NCBI GenBank assembly: GCA_026399835.1
Contig: JAPLQE010000034.1
Coordinates: 1-60,547 of the forward strand
DNA length: 60,547 bases
Direction of reading: 5' to 3'
From: Burkholderiales bacterium
Lineage (GTDB): Bacteria; Pseudomonadota; Gammaproteobacteria; Burkholderiales; Burkholderiaceae_E
The first letter of the stretch is position 1, and each line of letters begins with the position of its first letter. Of the stretch, positions 27,452 to 38,400 are shown in pieces. Position numbers and translations under genes: made by a program. The notes under the pieces are model-generated. The model was not told the DNA's origin, did no database searches, and saw nothing but the letters and a program-made list of their open reading frames with translations.

Positions 27452-29040
27452 TTACTTGGTGGGCTCTTCGCCGCCGGTCAGCTTGGCACGCAGCAGCGCG
27501 CCGAGGTTGGTGGTGCCGGTGGCGGCACCGCTCTCGGCCTGCATGCGCTGGATCGTCTCGGCGGTCTCGACGGTGTCCTTCGCCTTGATCGACAGGCTGA
27601 TCGAACGGTTCTTGCGGTCGATGTTGATGATCATCGCCTCGACCTGATCGCCTTCCTTCATGTGCATGCGGGCATCCTCGACGCGATCGCGCGAGATCTC
27701 GGACGCACGCAGGTAGCCGTCGATGTCGCCACCGATATGGACCACCGCACCTTTCGGGTCGACGCTCTTCACGGTCCCGACCACGACGTGGCCCTTCTCG
27801 TGCTGCGAGGCGTAGCTGGTGAACGGATCGCCGTCGAGCTGCTTGATGCCGAGCGAGATGCGCTCGCGCTCGACGTCGATGGCCAGCACCACGGCGCCCA
27901 CGTCGTCGCCCTTCTTGAACTCGCGCACGGCCTCTTCGCCGGTCTTGCTCCAGGAGAGGTCGGACAGATGCACCAGGCCGTCGATGCCGCCCGGCAGGCC
28001 GAGGAACACGCCGAAGTCGGTGATCGACTTGATCGTGCCCGAGACCTTGTCGCCCTTGCGGTGGTTCTCGGCGAATTCCTGCCACGGGTTCGGACGGCAC
28101 TGCTTCATGCCGAGCGAGATCCGGCGGCGGTCCTCGTCGATCTCCAGGACCATGACCTCGACCTCGTCACCCAGCGACACCACCTTGCCGGGGTTGACGT
28201 TCTTGTTGGTCCAGTCCATCTCGGAGACGTGCACCAGGCCTTCGATGCCCGGCTCGATCTCGACGAAGGAGCCGTAGTCGGTGATGTTCGTGACCTTGCC
28301 GAACATGCGCGTGCCGGTGGGGTACCGACGCGAGATGCCGACCCACGGGTCGTCGCCGAGCTGCTTGACGCCCAGCGAGACGCGGCCAGGTCGATGAACG
28401 CACCGTAGTCGGTGATGTTCTTGACGGTACCCTTGACGATCGAGCCTTCCTGCAGCGTCTCGAGCAGCTTCGCGCGCTCTTCGCCCTGCGACAGCTCGAT
28501 GACGGCGCGGCGCGAGACCACGACGTTGTTGCGCTTGCGGTCGAGCTTGATGACCTTGAACTCGAGCGTCTTGCCCTCGTACGGGGTCGTGTCCTTGACC
28601 GGACGCATGTCGATCAGCGAACCCGGCAGGAACGCACGGATGCCGTTGGTCATGACGGTCAGGCCGCCCTTGACCTTGCCGGTGATCGTGCCTTCGACCA
28701 GGGTGCTGTCGTCGAGCGCGCGCTCGAGGTTGACCCAGGCCGCCAGCCGCTTGGCGCGGTCGCGCGACAGGCGCGTCTCGCCGTAGCCGTTCTCGAGCGA
28801 ATCGATGGCGACGGAGACGAAGTCGCCTTCCTTGACGTCGAGCTCGCCGCGATCGTTGTGGAACTCCTCGATCGGGATGAAGCTCTCGGATTTGAGTCCG
28901 GCGTTGACGACCACGAAGTTGTGGTCGATGCGGACCACCTCGGCGGTGATCACCTCGCCCTGCCGCATCTCCTGCTTGGAGAGCGACTCTTCGAAGAGCT
29001 TCGCGAAACTCTCGGTCTCTGGAATGGAAGTAGTGTTCAA
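27452..29040 (-). pseudogene. rpsA: 30S ribosomal protein S1, interrupted by an internal deletion and frameshift
   Basis: S1 carries mRNA to the ribosome through six S1 (OB) domains. Here the gene reads in one frame from 29040 to about 28386 (domains 1, 2 and the start of domain 3, ending DYGAFIDL). It resumes in another frame from about 28385 with RVSLGVKQL, the end of domain 3, then intact domains 4-6 and the C-terminus to 27452. Against other S1 proteins about 41 residues of domain 3 are missing; restoring about 124 nt also restores a single frame. As sequenced, translation runs into an unrelated frame that stays open until 28105. rpsA is essential, so an assembly or sequencing error is the likeliest cause. 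The start is TTG 29040 with AGGA upstream. Neighbours cmk and ihfB are standard. Confidence 0.9.
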
Positions 29041-29165
29041 GTAGGTGTCCTGTACGCGCGCCGGAGAGAGGGAACGCGAGGTGCCGGACCGAATGTCCTG
29101 CGCCTCAACTGCGACCCGTAAATCCAGCGGTGTTGACGTAAAAAGCGGTGCGCTCGCGCGTGCCG

Positions 29166-29885
29166 CTACCCTTGCGCCGACCAGAGCTCGAGCACCTTCT
29201 TCACCGTCTCGTCGATGGAGAGCGAGGTCGAATCCAGGACGTGCGCACCTTCTGCCTGGGCCAGCGGGGCGACCGAGCGCGATGCGTCGCGCGCGTCCCG
29301 TTCCCGCAGATCCTTCAAAAGGCCGGGGAGATTAGCAGAAATCCCCTTTTCGATCAACTGCTTATGGCGGCGGTCCGCGCGCGACTCGGCGCTGGCCGTC
29401 AGGAACACCTTGAGCGCGGCGTCCGGGAAGACCACGGTGCCCATGTCGCGACCGTCGGCGACCAGGCCCGGAGGGCGCCGGAAACCGCGCTGCAGGCCGA
29501 GGAGCGCCGTGCGCACGCCGGCGTGGACCGCCAGCCGCGAGGCGCCGTTGCCGACCGCTTCGTCGCGGATCGCGTCGGTGACCTCCTCCCCGCCGAGGAC
29601 GATCCGGCCGTCGTCGGTGAAGCTCACCGGCAGGCCGGCGGCGAGCCGCGCGAGCCCCTCGGCGTCGTCGAGGGGCACGCCGGCGCGCAGCGCCGCGAGC
29701 GCGGTCAGGCGATAGAGGGCCCCGCTGTCGAGATAGTGCCAGCCGAGCGTCCGGGCGACCCGCTGCGCGATCGTGCCCTTGCCCGAGGCCGTCGGGCCGT
29801 CGAGGGCGAGCACCGGCGCGATGCGGGCGTCGATCGACGCGGGCGCCGGGCGCCGTCCGGCCCGCGGCGTCGGGTTGCCGCTCAT
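29166..29885 (-). CDS. cmk: Cytidylate kinase
   Basis: A 239-aa (d)CMP kinase. The P-loop is [14 protein letters not shown] at about residues 28-41, DSGALYR follows, and [13 protein letters not shown] with the RADRRHKQL lid are typical. About 22 residues precede the usual start ([17 protein letters not shown]); these may be untranslated if a later start is used, but ATG 29885 overlaps the aroA stop (ATGA), which supports it. The aroA-cmk-rpsA-ihfB order is conserved. Confidence 0.95.
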   Translation of the reverse strand: MSGNPTPRAGRRPAPASIDARIAPVLALDGPTASGKGTIAQRVARTLGWHYLDSGALYRLTALAALRAGVPLDDAEGLARLAAGLPVSFTDDGRIVLGGEEVTDAIRDEAVGNGASRLAVHAGVRTALLGLQRGFRRPPGLVADGRDMGTVVFPDAALKVFLTASAESRADRRHKQLIEKGISANLPGLLKDLRERDARDASRSVAPLAQAEGAHVLDSTSLSIDETVKKVLELWSAQG

Positions 29886-31210
29886 CGGGCCCGGATGGGC
29901 TCGACGTCGATGCCCGCCTCGCGGGCGAGTGCGACGAAGTTCGGGAACGAGGTGCCGACGTTGGCGGTGTCGGCGATGCGGATCGGACCCGCCGCACGCA
30001 GCGAGGCGACCGAGAAGGCCATCGCCGGCCGGTGGTCGCCGTGCGAGTCGACCGCGCCCCCGGAGAACACGTCCGCGCGATCGCCGCGGCCCTCGATGAC
30101 GATGCCGTCGGGCGTCGGGGTGGCGTCGATGCCCAGCGCGCGCAGCCCCTCGGCCATCACGGCGATGCGGTCGGACTCCTTGACGCGCAGTTCCTCGGCG
30201 CCGGTGACGGTGGTGCGGCCGCGCGCGCAGGCGGCAGCGATGAACAGCACCGGGAACTCGTCGATCGCGAGCGGCACGAGCTCGGGCGGCACGTCGATGC
30301 CGCGCAGCGACGAAGAGCGGATCCGCAGGTCGGCGACCGGCTCGCCGCCGACGGTGCGCGGATGCTCGAGCGTCAGGTCGGCGCCCATCAGCCTCAGGAT
30401 GTCGATCACGCCGGTACGCGTCGGGTTCGTGCCGACGTGACGCAGCAGCAGGTCCGCGTCGCGGGCGATCGCGCCGGCCACCAGGAAGAACGCCGCCGAC
30501 GAGATGTCGGCGGGCACGTCGATGTCGGCGGCGCGCAGCGCGACGCCACCGCGCACGGTGACGGTCGCGCCGTCGACCGCGACCGGCACGCCGAAGGCGC
30601 CGAGCATCCGCTCGGTGTGGTCGCGGGTCGGCGCGGGCTCGGTCACCCGGGTCTCGCCCTCGGCATACAGGCCGGCCAGCATCAGCGCCGACTTCACCTG
30701 GGCGCTGGCCACCGGCATCGTGTAGTCGATGCCGTGCAGCCGTCCGGCCGGCGGATGGATCCGCAACGGCGGGCGGCCGTCGGCGGAGTCGATGCGCGCG
30801 CCCATCCGTGCGAGCGGCTCGGTCACGCGCTTCATCGGGCGGCGCGTCAGGCTCGCGTCGCCGACCAGCCGGGCCTCGAAGCCCTGGCCGGCGAGCAGCC
30901 CGGACAGCAGGCGCATCGAGGTCCCCGAGTTGCCGCAGTCGAGGTCGACGGTCGGCGCGCGCAGCCCGTGCAGCCCGACCCCTTCGACCGTGACGCGACC
31001 GTCGGACGGCCCGTCGATGCGCACGCCGAGCGCGCGGAACACGTTCATCGTCGAGATCGCGTCCGCGCCCTCGAGGAAGCCGGTGACACGCGTCGTGCCG
31101 GTGGCGATCGCGCCCAGCATGATCGATCGATGCGAGATCGACTTGTCGCCGGGAACGCGCAGCGCACCGCGCACGGCGCCGGCGGGTCGGGCGATGAAAT
31201 GGTCGGACAT
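29882..31210 (-). CDS. aroA: 3-phosphoshikimate 1-carboxyvinyltransferase (EPSP synthase)
   Basis: A 442-aa enzyme of the shikimate pathway that joins phosphoenolpyruvate to shikimate 3-phosphate. [31 protein letters not shown] and [14 protein letters not shown] match class I EPSP synthases; the glycine and proline residues around NSGTSMR are the ordinary class I form. ATG 31210 fits the family. A TACAAT on the minus strand (31268-31263) is a plausible -10 giving a ~45-nt leader. It is divergent from the next gene. Confidence 0.96.
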   Translation of the reverse strand: MSDHFIARPAGAVRGALRVPGDKSISHRSIMLGAIATGTTRVTGFLEGADAISTMNVFRALGVRIDGPSDGRVTVEGVGLHGLRAPTVDLDCGNSGTSMRLLSGLLAGQGFEARLVGDASLTRRPMKRVTEPLARMGARIDSADGRPPLRIHPPAGRLHGIDYTMPVASAQVKSALMLAGLYAEGETRVTEPAPTRDHTERMLGAFGVPVAVDGATVTVRGGVALRAADIDVPADISSAAFFLVAGAIARDADLLLRHVGTNPTRTGVIDILRLMGADLTLEHPRTVGGEPVADLRIRSSSLRGIDVPPELVPLAIDEFPVLFIAAACARGRTTVTGAEELRVKESDRIAVMAEGLRALGIDATPTPDGIVIEGRGDRADVFSGGAVDSHGDHRPAMAFSVASLRAAGPIRIADTANVGTSFPNFVALAREAGIDVEPIRAR

Positions 31211-31337
31211 GCGATGAAGTTCCTGTGCGCCGCGCGTGGACGGCCGGATGCTGGCCGCTCAGATTGTATCGCCCGGGTCGACGCGTATCGGGCGCACGGC
31301 CCGGCACGACCGCTGCCGAAGCCGCGAGGAGACCGAC

Positions 31338-31763
31338 ATGCCCGCCAGCCGCCCCCCGTTCACCGAGTCCCCTCGGCATGCCGAAGCCGCGCCGGCCCAC
31401 CCGCACAGGATCGGGACCCCGCCCCCGGTCGCCGCCGACGGCCGCGCCGCGTCCGCGGAGCGGCCGGGCACCACGGACGACCGCCGCCCGCCCGCCTCGC
31501 GCCCGTCGATGGCCGCTCGAGAACTGCTGTCGAACCTGCCGGACGGCATGCTGCAGGCCACATCGGAGCGCTTCCCGCACATCGTCGAGGCGCTCGCCCG
31601 CGACTGGGCCGAGCCCTCGCGGATGAACGCGACGCTCGACCAGGTGTTGTTCGACGCCCGCGGCAACCGGTCGGGCTTTCCGCTCGAGGTGCTGCTCGAA
31701 CTCGCCGAACTCCGCGCGTGCTATGCGCGCTGGGTCGGTCCCAGGACGCAGCAGGGACGCTGA
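31338..31763 (+). CDS. Conserved hypothetical protein
   Basis: A 141-aa protein without a recognised name. The first ~55 residues are Pro/Ala/Arg-rich and probably disordered. The C-terminal ~80 residues look folded and helical ([20 protein letters not shown], then [20 protein letters not shown]) and resemble small proteins seen in Burkholderiales. GAGGAGA precedes ATG 31338. No membrane segment or catalytic motif is seen. It stands between divergent aroA and the FKBP gene. Confidence 0.7.
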   Translation: MPASRPPFTESPRHAEAAPAHPHRIGTPPPVAADGRAASAERPGTTDDRRPPASRPSMAARELLSNLPDGMLQATSERFPHIVEALARDWAEPSRMNATLDQVLFDARGNRSGFPLEVLLELAELRACYARWVGPRTQQGR

Positions 31764-31849
31764 GCCGGGTCGGCGCGCGGGCCCGCCGCGCGGGCCTCGC
31801 GCCGCGCCAGCGCGTGCTATCGTCGCCGCCTTTCCGACGGAGACACGCG

Positions 31850-32203
31850 ATGGCTTTCACCACTACCCCTTCCGGGCTTCAGTACGAGGACGTCGTCGTC
31901 GGCGACGGCGCCGAGGCGACCGCCGGCTGCATGGCCGTGGTCCACTACACCGGCTGGCTCTATGCCGACGGCCAGGCCGGACGCAAGTTCGACTCCAGCA
32001 AGGATCGGGGCGCCCCGTTCGACTTCCCCCTCGGCGCCGGCCACGTGATCCGCGGCTGGGACGAGGGCGTGCAGGGCATGAAGATCGGCGGCACCCGCCG
32101 TCTGGTGATCCCGGCCGAGCTCGGTTACGGCGCCCGGGGCGCCGGCGGCGTCATCCCCCCGAACGCCACCCTGCTCTTCGAAGTCGACCTGCTGGGTGTC
32201 TGA
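31850..32203 (+). CDS. FKBP-type peptidyl-prolyl cis-trans isomerase
   Basis: A 117-aa single-domain FKBP with no signal peptide, so cytoplasmic. [31 protein letters not shown] and [20 protein letters not shown] cover the active-site aromatic residues and the 80s loop. ATG 31850 follows CGGAGA. The 3' end, including its stop codon, is copied in a 32-bp tandem duplication immediately downstream. Confidence 0.95.
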   Translation: MAFTTTPSGLQYEDVVVGDGAEATAGCMAVVHYTGWLYADGQAGRKFDSSKDRGAPFDFPLGAGHVIRGWDEGVQGMKIGGTRRLVIPAELGYGARGAGGVIPPNATLLFEVDLLGV

Positions 32204-32260
32204 TCCGGAGCGCCGGCCGGACGGCCGGTGTCTGATCCGGAGCGCCGGCCGGACGGCCGG
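32195..32260. repeat. 32-bp perfect tandem duplication carrying a hairpin
   Basis: Two exact 32-bp copies occur at 32195-32226 and 32227-32258, followed by a further GG. Each contains the FKBP gene's last codons and stop (GGTGTCTGA) and a self-complementary CCGGCCGGACGGCCGG stem (6-bp arms, 4-nt loop). The result is two identical hairpins in series between the FKBP gene and glnS. Confidence 0.9.
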
Positions 32261-32313
32261 CGAGGGGCGCCGCGGACCCGGTTGCTAGAATCGGGGTTTC
32301 AGTCCGACGTCCG

Positions 32314-34140
<1,827 letters not shown>

Positions 34141-34184
34141 ACGCGCGCGGCCGGCGCTAGGCGCCGGCCGGCGGTGCAGCGCGC

Positions 34185-34823
34185 CTAGGCGTCGTCCGCC
34201 ACGTACGGGTTCGACGCCCGCTCGTCGCCGAAGGTCGACATCGGCCCGTGCCCCGGCACGAAGGCGACGTCGTCGCCCATCGGCCAGAGCTTCTCGCGGA
34301 TCGACCGGATCAGCTGCGCATGGTTGCCGCGTGGGAAATCGGTGCGGCCGATCGAGCCCTGGAACAGCACGTCGCCGACGATCGCCAGCCGGCTCTGCGG
34401 GTGATGGAACACGACGTGGCCGGGCGTGTGCCCGGGACAGTGCGCGACCTGCAGCTCGATGTCGCCGAAGCGCACGGTGTCGCCATCGACCAGCCAGCGG
34501 TCGGACTCGAAGGCGTCGAGCTGCGGAAAGCCGAACATCTTCCCCTGGCCGGGCAGCTGGTCGATCCAGAACTTGTCGTCGAGGTGCGGGCCCTCGATGC
34601 TGACGCCGTGCCGCGTCGCGTACTCGGCGGCCTGGCCGCAGTGGTCGATGTGGCCGTGGGTCAGCAGCACCTTCTCGAGCGTCGCACCGGTCGCGGCGAG
34701 CGCGGCATCGATGCGATCGAGGTCGCCGCCCGGATCGATGACGACCGCGCGCTGCGTCGTCTCGTCGACGAGGATCGAGCAGTTCTGCTGGAACGGCGTG
34801 ACCGGGACGATCGTCAGCTTCAT
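34185..34823 (-). CDS. MBL-fold metallo-hydrolase (glyoxalase II-like, YcbL type)
   Basis: A 212-aa metallo-beta-lactamase-fold hydrolase. The metal-binding HxHxDH motif is THGHIDH, and later ligands lie in HCPGHTPGHV, IVGDVLF and PGHG. It lacks the C-terminal glyoxalase II substrate domain, so it resembles small YcbL-type enzymes of uncertain substrate. ATG 34823 (MKLTIVPVTPFQQNCSIL) is the family-like start. It is 10 bp downstream of the DUF2237 gene. Confidence 0.9.
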   Translation of the reverse strand: MKLTIVPVTPFQQNCSILVDETTQRAVVIDPGGDLDRIDAALAATGATLEKVLLTHGHIDHCGQAAEYATRHGVSIEGPHLDDKFWIDQLPGQGKMFGFPQLDAFESDRWLVDGDTVRFGDIELQVAHCPGHTPGHVVFHHPQSRLAIVGDVLFQGSIGRTDFPRGNHAQLIRSIREKLWPMGDDVAFVPGHGPMSTFGDERASNPYVADDA

Positions 34824-34833
34824 CGCCGCGGCC

Positions 34834-35235
34834 TCAGCGGGATTCGGTGGGCCGCTGCACCCAGGCATGCGCGAGCAGCGCCTTCATCGGCACGATCGAC
34901 AGCGCGGATTCATGGGTCGCCTCGAGCACCACCGGCGGTGCCGCGCCCGCCTCGTAGGCCTCGAGCCAGCGGGCCGCGCACAGGCACCAGCGGTCGCCGG
35001 CCGCGAGGCCCTTGAAGCGGTACTCGGGACGGGGAGTGCTCAGGTCGTTGCCGCGCCGCTGGCTGAACTCGAGGAACGCCGCCGTGACGCGTGCGCAGAC
35101 GGTGTGGCTGCCGTGGTCGTCGGGGCCGGTGCTGCAGCAGCCGTCACGGAAGAAGCCCGTCAGAGGGTCGAACGAGCAGGCCTGCAGCGGCCCGCCGAGC
35201 ACGTTGCGGCCGGGACGGCCGACCGGATCGGTCAT
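34834..35235 (-). CDS. DUF2237 family protein
   Basis: A 133-aa protein of the DUF2237 family of unknown function. Family signatures are NVLGGPLQAC, GFFRDGCCSTG, DHGSHTVCA and GDRWCLCAARWLEA; the many conserved cysteines suggest a metal or redox site. No signal peptide. It is probably cotranscribed with the MBL hydrolase 10 bp downstream. Confidence 0.88.
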   Translation of the reverse strand: MTDPVGRPGRNVLGGPLQACSFDPLTGFFRDGCCSTGPDDHGSHTVCARVTAAFLEFSQRRGNDLSTPRPEYRFKGLAAGDRWCLCAARWLEAYEAGAAPPVVLEATHESALSIVPMKALLAHAWVQRPTESR

Positions 35236-35274
35236 GGGAAACGGACTCCTCGAGATCGCCGGTCCGAACCGGCC

Positions 35275-36432
35275 TCAGCCGTCCCGATCGATCACCTGAT
35301 CGAGAACGCGGCGTCCCGCATCCTCGATGCGGAGCCGCACCGGCAGCATCTCGAAATCGTACCCCAACCACAGGTCGATCCTGGGGTCGTCCGTTCCGGG
35401 CCGCACGGGTCGCGCGAGGTGCAGGGCATGGATCGGACCTCCGGGCGCCATCAGCACGTCGGCGCCGACGACCACGAACCGCTCGCTCCGGACCTCCCGC
35501 ATCGTCGCCACCGGCAGCTCGAAGGCGAGGCCGGCGACGAAGCGCGCGGGCTCGGCCCGCACCAGCAGGCCGATCTGGTAGAAGACGCTCAGCCGGTCCT
35601 GGGTGCCCGCGGGCAGCGGCACCGGCTCGCCGCCGCCAGGCAGCAAGCGCCTGCCGTCGGGGTCGAAGGCGACGGCCCGTTCGGCACGCTTGCCGCGGGT
35701 CTCGGCATAGCGCACCGGCTGCAGCCCGCCCGGCCCCAGGCGACCCGCGCTCGACTGAGTGAGCGTGCCGGAGTAGACGAGCGACAGCAGGCCCTCGGCC
35801 TCGCCTTCGGTGCGCAGTTCGTAGCGCGCGCCGTCGTGGCTGAGGCGGTATTCGAGGCGCGCCACCGAGCGACCGTCGGAGAAATCGCCCCAGTAGACCT
35901 TGAAGCGCTGACGGCGCGAGCCAGGGAGCGCGGGGAGCGGCACGGCGGGCACGGCGGGCATAGCGGGCACAGCGGGCTCGACGGCTGGCGGCGGCACGGG
36001 CGCGTCGGCGACGGGCGCCGCAGGCGGCTCGGACGCGGCCGGCAAGGGCTCGGTCGCAGGGGGCGGTTCGGCAGCCTGGGCGGCCGCCTGGGCCACCGGC
36101 GTCGGCTCGGAGGACGACTCGACCGACTCGGCGGGCGTGACGTCGGGCCGGCTCGCTGCCGGCGCACGGGGCTGCGCGTCGGGTGCCGCTGCGCGACGCG
36201 GCGCCTTGGGAGCCGGTGCCGGCGCCACGGCCGGGGCGGCAGACAGGGTCGGCGGCGCGGGCGGCGCCAGCAGCGCGACCTCGACCGTGCTGCCGGCGTC
36301 GGCCGGGCGAGGCGCCGCTGTCCCGAGCCGCCCCGCCATGCCGGCGACCACGAGCGCATGCAGCGCGACCGACGCGGCGAGCAGCGCGACGGTCGCGCCC
36401 GCAGCACGCATGCGCTCGGCGATTCGGGTCAT
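35275..36432 (-). CDS. DUF3108 protein with a proline-rich periplasmic linker
   Basis: A 385-aa protein. Residues about 10-33 form a single membrane anchor; residues 40-170 are a Pro/Ala-rich linker like that of TonB; the C-terminal ~210 residues are a DUF3108 domain (YWGDFSDGRSVARLEYRLSHD to the end), a beta-rich periplasmic fold of unknown role. The layout suggests a periplasm-spanning protein tethered to the inner membrane, possibly linked to envelope lipid or LPS handling. It stands alone, upstream of DUF2237 by about 40 bp. Confidence 0.82.
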   Translation of the reverse strand: MTRIAERMRAAGATVALLAASVALHALVVAGMAGRLGTAAPRPADAGSTVEVALLAPPAPPTLSAAPAVAPAPAPKAPRRAAAPDAQPRAPAASRPDVTPAESVESSSEPTPVAQAAAQAAEPPPATEPLPAASEPPAAPVADAPVPPPAVEPAVPAMPAVPAVPLPALPGSRRQRFKVYWGDFSDGRSVARLEYRLSHDGARYELRTEGEAEGLLSLVYSGTLTQSSAGRLGPGGLQPVRYAETRGKRAERAVAFDPDGRRLLPGGGEPVPLPAGTQDRLSVFYQIGLLVRAEPARFVAGLAFELPVATMREVRSERFVVVGADVLMAPGGPIHALHLARPVRPGTDDPRIDLWLGYDFEMLPVRLRIEDAGRRVLDQVIDRDG

Positions 36433-36606
36433 CGAACCATCCTAACGCACGGCTCCGGCACCTTGCCGACCCGCGATCCGAGGTGTTGCTGACCTTTACA
36501 CCGGCCTTCGGCGCTTCGGCTGACGCCGCACGGCCGAGCCTTTCAGATCAGGCACTTGGCGAGTCGACCGCCACCCGGCACGCGAATTGCTCTTCACGCC
36601 TCCGAC

Positions 36607-37095
36607 ATGAGAGTCTCGATCGAAAGGCTGTGGAGGGTGGTACCGGTTCCGGTGATCGTGCTGGACCGGATGCCGGGCCGCCTGGTCGGCCTGAGCATGG
36701 GCGTGTTCGTGGTTCTGCGGGCCGACTACGCCCAGGACCGTCCGACCATGGTCCACGAACTCGAGCACTGCAAGCAGTTCTGGCGCGGCGGCGCGCTGCT
36801 GCACATGCTGCGCTACTACGCGAGCCGGGAGTACCGGCTGCGGGTCGAGGTCGAGGCGTTCCGCGCCGAGCTCGACGCCTGCGAGGCCGAGGAGCGCGCC
36901 GCGCGGCTCGACGACGCGTCGCGCGCGCTGGCCACCGGCTACCATGTCGGGCTCGACGTCTCCTCGTGCCGAAGGCTCCTCACGTGCTCCCACCCATTCG
37001 ACGCCTTCTGGCCGACTTCGCCGCGGGCCGCAGCACGCCCGTCGAACTCCTCGCCCGCTGTCATGGCGAGATCGACCGAGTCGACGGAGTCCTGA
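36607..37095 (+). CDS. Small HExxH-type hypothetical protein overlapping the amidase gene
   Basis: A 162-aa protein with a possible zinc-binding motif HELEHCKQF near residue 56, preceded by a hydrophobic segment (VIVLDRMPGRLVGLSMGVFV). This pattern recurs in small unnamed betaproteobacterial proteins. ATG 36607 is used; a TTG at 36556 is also possible. The last ~43 residues overlap the amidase gene in another frame by up to 130 bp and look unlike protein (TSPRAAARPSNSSPAV), so the true end may lie near 36990 and a base error or a fused frame is possible. Confidence 0.55.
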   Translation: MRVSIERLWRVVPVPVIVLDRMPGRLVGLSMGVFVVLRADYAQDRPTMVHELEHCKQFWRGGALLHMLRYYASREYRLRVEVEAFRAELDACEAEERAARLDDASRALATGYHVGLDVSSCRRLLTCSHPFDAFWPTSPRAAARPSNSSPAVMARSTESTES

Positions 37096-38384
37096 ACGCA
37101 CTGCCCACGCGCCGCGACCGGGCGGCGTGCGTCGCCGAGGCCGAGCATGCAGGCCGCGCGATCGCGGCGGGCGAACCGGTCGGCCTGCTCACCGGCCTGC
37201 CCTACGTCGCCAAGGACATCTTCGACACCGCCGGGCTGCGCACCACCTTCGGCTCGCCGATCTTCGCAGACCGGGTGCCCGAGACCGACGCACCCGGCGT
37301 GCGTCGCCTGCGCGAGGCCGGCGCGATCCTGATCGCGAAGTCGAACACGCCGGAGTTCGCGGCCGGCTCGCAGACCTTCAATCCGGTGCTCGGCGCCACC
37401 CGCAATCCCCACGACACCACGCGCACCGTCGGCGGGTCCTCGGGCGGCGCGGCCGCGGCGCTCGCTGCCGGAATGACCGTCGTCGCCGACGGCTCCGACC
37501 TGGCAGCCAGCCTGCGCAATCCGGCGAGCTTCTGCGGCATCGTCGGCATGCGGCCCTCCACGCGGCTCGACCCGACACTGACCGACGGACCGAACGGCTT
37601 CGACCTGATGTCGACGATCGGGCCGCTCGCCCGCAGCGTCGACGATTGCCGGATCGTCCACTCGGCGCTGTTCGAGCCGGCTGCGCATCGCCCGATCGAG
37701 GCCTGGCTCGCCCACCTCGAGGCGCGTCGCACACCGCGTGCGACGCGCGGCCTGCGCCTGGCCTGGTCGGCCGATCTCGGCGGCGTACCGCTCGCCGCGC
37801 CGGTGCGCGAGGCCTTCCTGCGCGGCATCGACGCCCTGCGCGAGGCCGGCGCGACGCTGGTGGAGAAACATCCCGACTTCAGCGGCGCGGACGAGTCGTT
37901 CATGACGCTGCGCGGCCTGTACTTCGTCGAATGGCTGGGCGAGCTCTACGGAACCGAGCGGGCGCGGATGAAGGACACCGTCGTCTGGAACATCGAGCAG
38001 GGCATGGCGCTCGATGCTGCCGCGATCGCCCGCGCGCAGCGCCTGCGCAGCGCCGTGTTCCGTCGCGTGGCGGCCTTCATGGCCGACGTCGACGCCTTCC
38101 TGCTGCCGACGGTGCAGGTGCTGCCCTTCCCGCTCGACGTGCCGTTCCCGACCCAGGTCGACGGCGTGCCGCTCGTGAACTACATCGACTGGCTCAAGAC
38201 CTGCTACTGGATCAGCGCGAGCGGACACCCCGCCGTGTCGGTGCCCTGCGGCCGGGCTCGCGACGGCGGCAGCGCCCCCCTGCCGGTCGGCCTGCAGGTG
38301 GTCGGACGCTGGAACGGCGACGCGTCGCTGCTCGACGTCGCCGAGGGCATCGAGACGGTCCTCGGTCCGCTGAACGCGGGCTGA
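36966..38384 (+). CDS. Amidase (amidase signature family)
   Basis: A 472-aa amidase signature hydrolase. The catalytic lysine is in PYVAKDIFDTAG, the cis-serine in VGGSSGGAAAAL, and the nucleophile serine in GSDLAASLRNPA. In most members this last loop reads GSDTGGSIR; here two alanines replace glycines next to the nucleophile. Substrate is unknown; the family includes glutamyl-tRNA amidotransferase A and many aliphatic or aryl amidases, and there is no gatB or gatC here. The start is GTG 36966 or 36984; no ATG fits. Confidence 0.88.
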   Translation: MPKAPHVLPPIRRLLADFAAGRSTPVELLARCHGEIDRVDGVLNALPTRRDRAACVAEAEHAGRAIAAGEPVGLLTGLPYVAKDIFDTAGLRTTFGSPIFADRVPETDAPGVRRLREAGAILIAKSNTPEFAAGSQTFNPVLGATRNPHDTTRTVGGSSGGAAAALAAGMTVVADGSDLAASLRNPASFCGIVGMRPSTRLDPTLTDGPNGFDLMSTIGPLARSVDDCRIVHSALFEPAAHRPIEAWLAHLEARRTPRATRGLRLAWSADLGGVPLAAPVREAFLRGIDALREAGATLVEKHPDFSGADESFMTLRGLYFVEWLGELYGTERARMKDTVVWNIEQGMALDAAAIARAQRLRSAVFRRVAAFMADVDAFLLPTVQVLPFPLDVPFPTQVDGVPLVNYIDWLKTCYWISASGHPAVSVPCGRARDGGSAPLPVGLQVVGRWNGDASLLDVAEGIETVLGPLNAG

Positions 38385-38400
38385 AGGCACACCGGCCGCG

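Noticed and set aside
27452-29040. Programmed frameshift as explanation for rpsA
   Set aside because: About 41 conserved residues are absent as well as the frame being changed, so it is a deletion and not ribosomal slippage; no slippery heptamer is present at the junction.
29166-31580. A single 804-codon minus-strand frame covering cmk and aroA
   Set aside because: Only its end (cmk from 29885) is genuine; the aroA part is in the wrong frame, and aroA has its own complete frame overlapping by four bases.
36183-36965. Long upstream extension of the amidase frame
   Set aside because: It runs antisense through the DUF3108 gene and its Arg/Ala-rich sequence lacks amidase resemblance; GTG 36966 or 36984 matches the family start.
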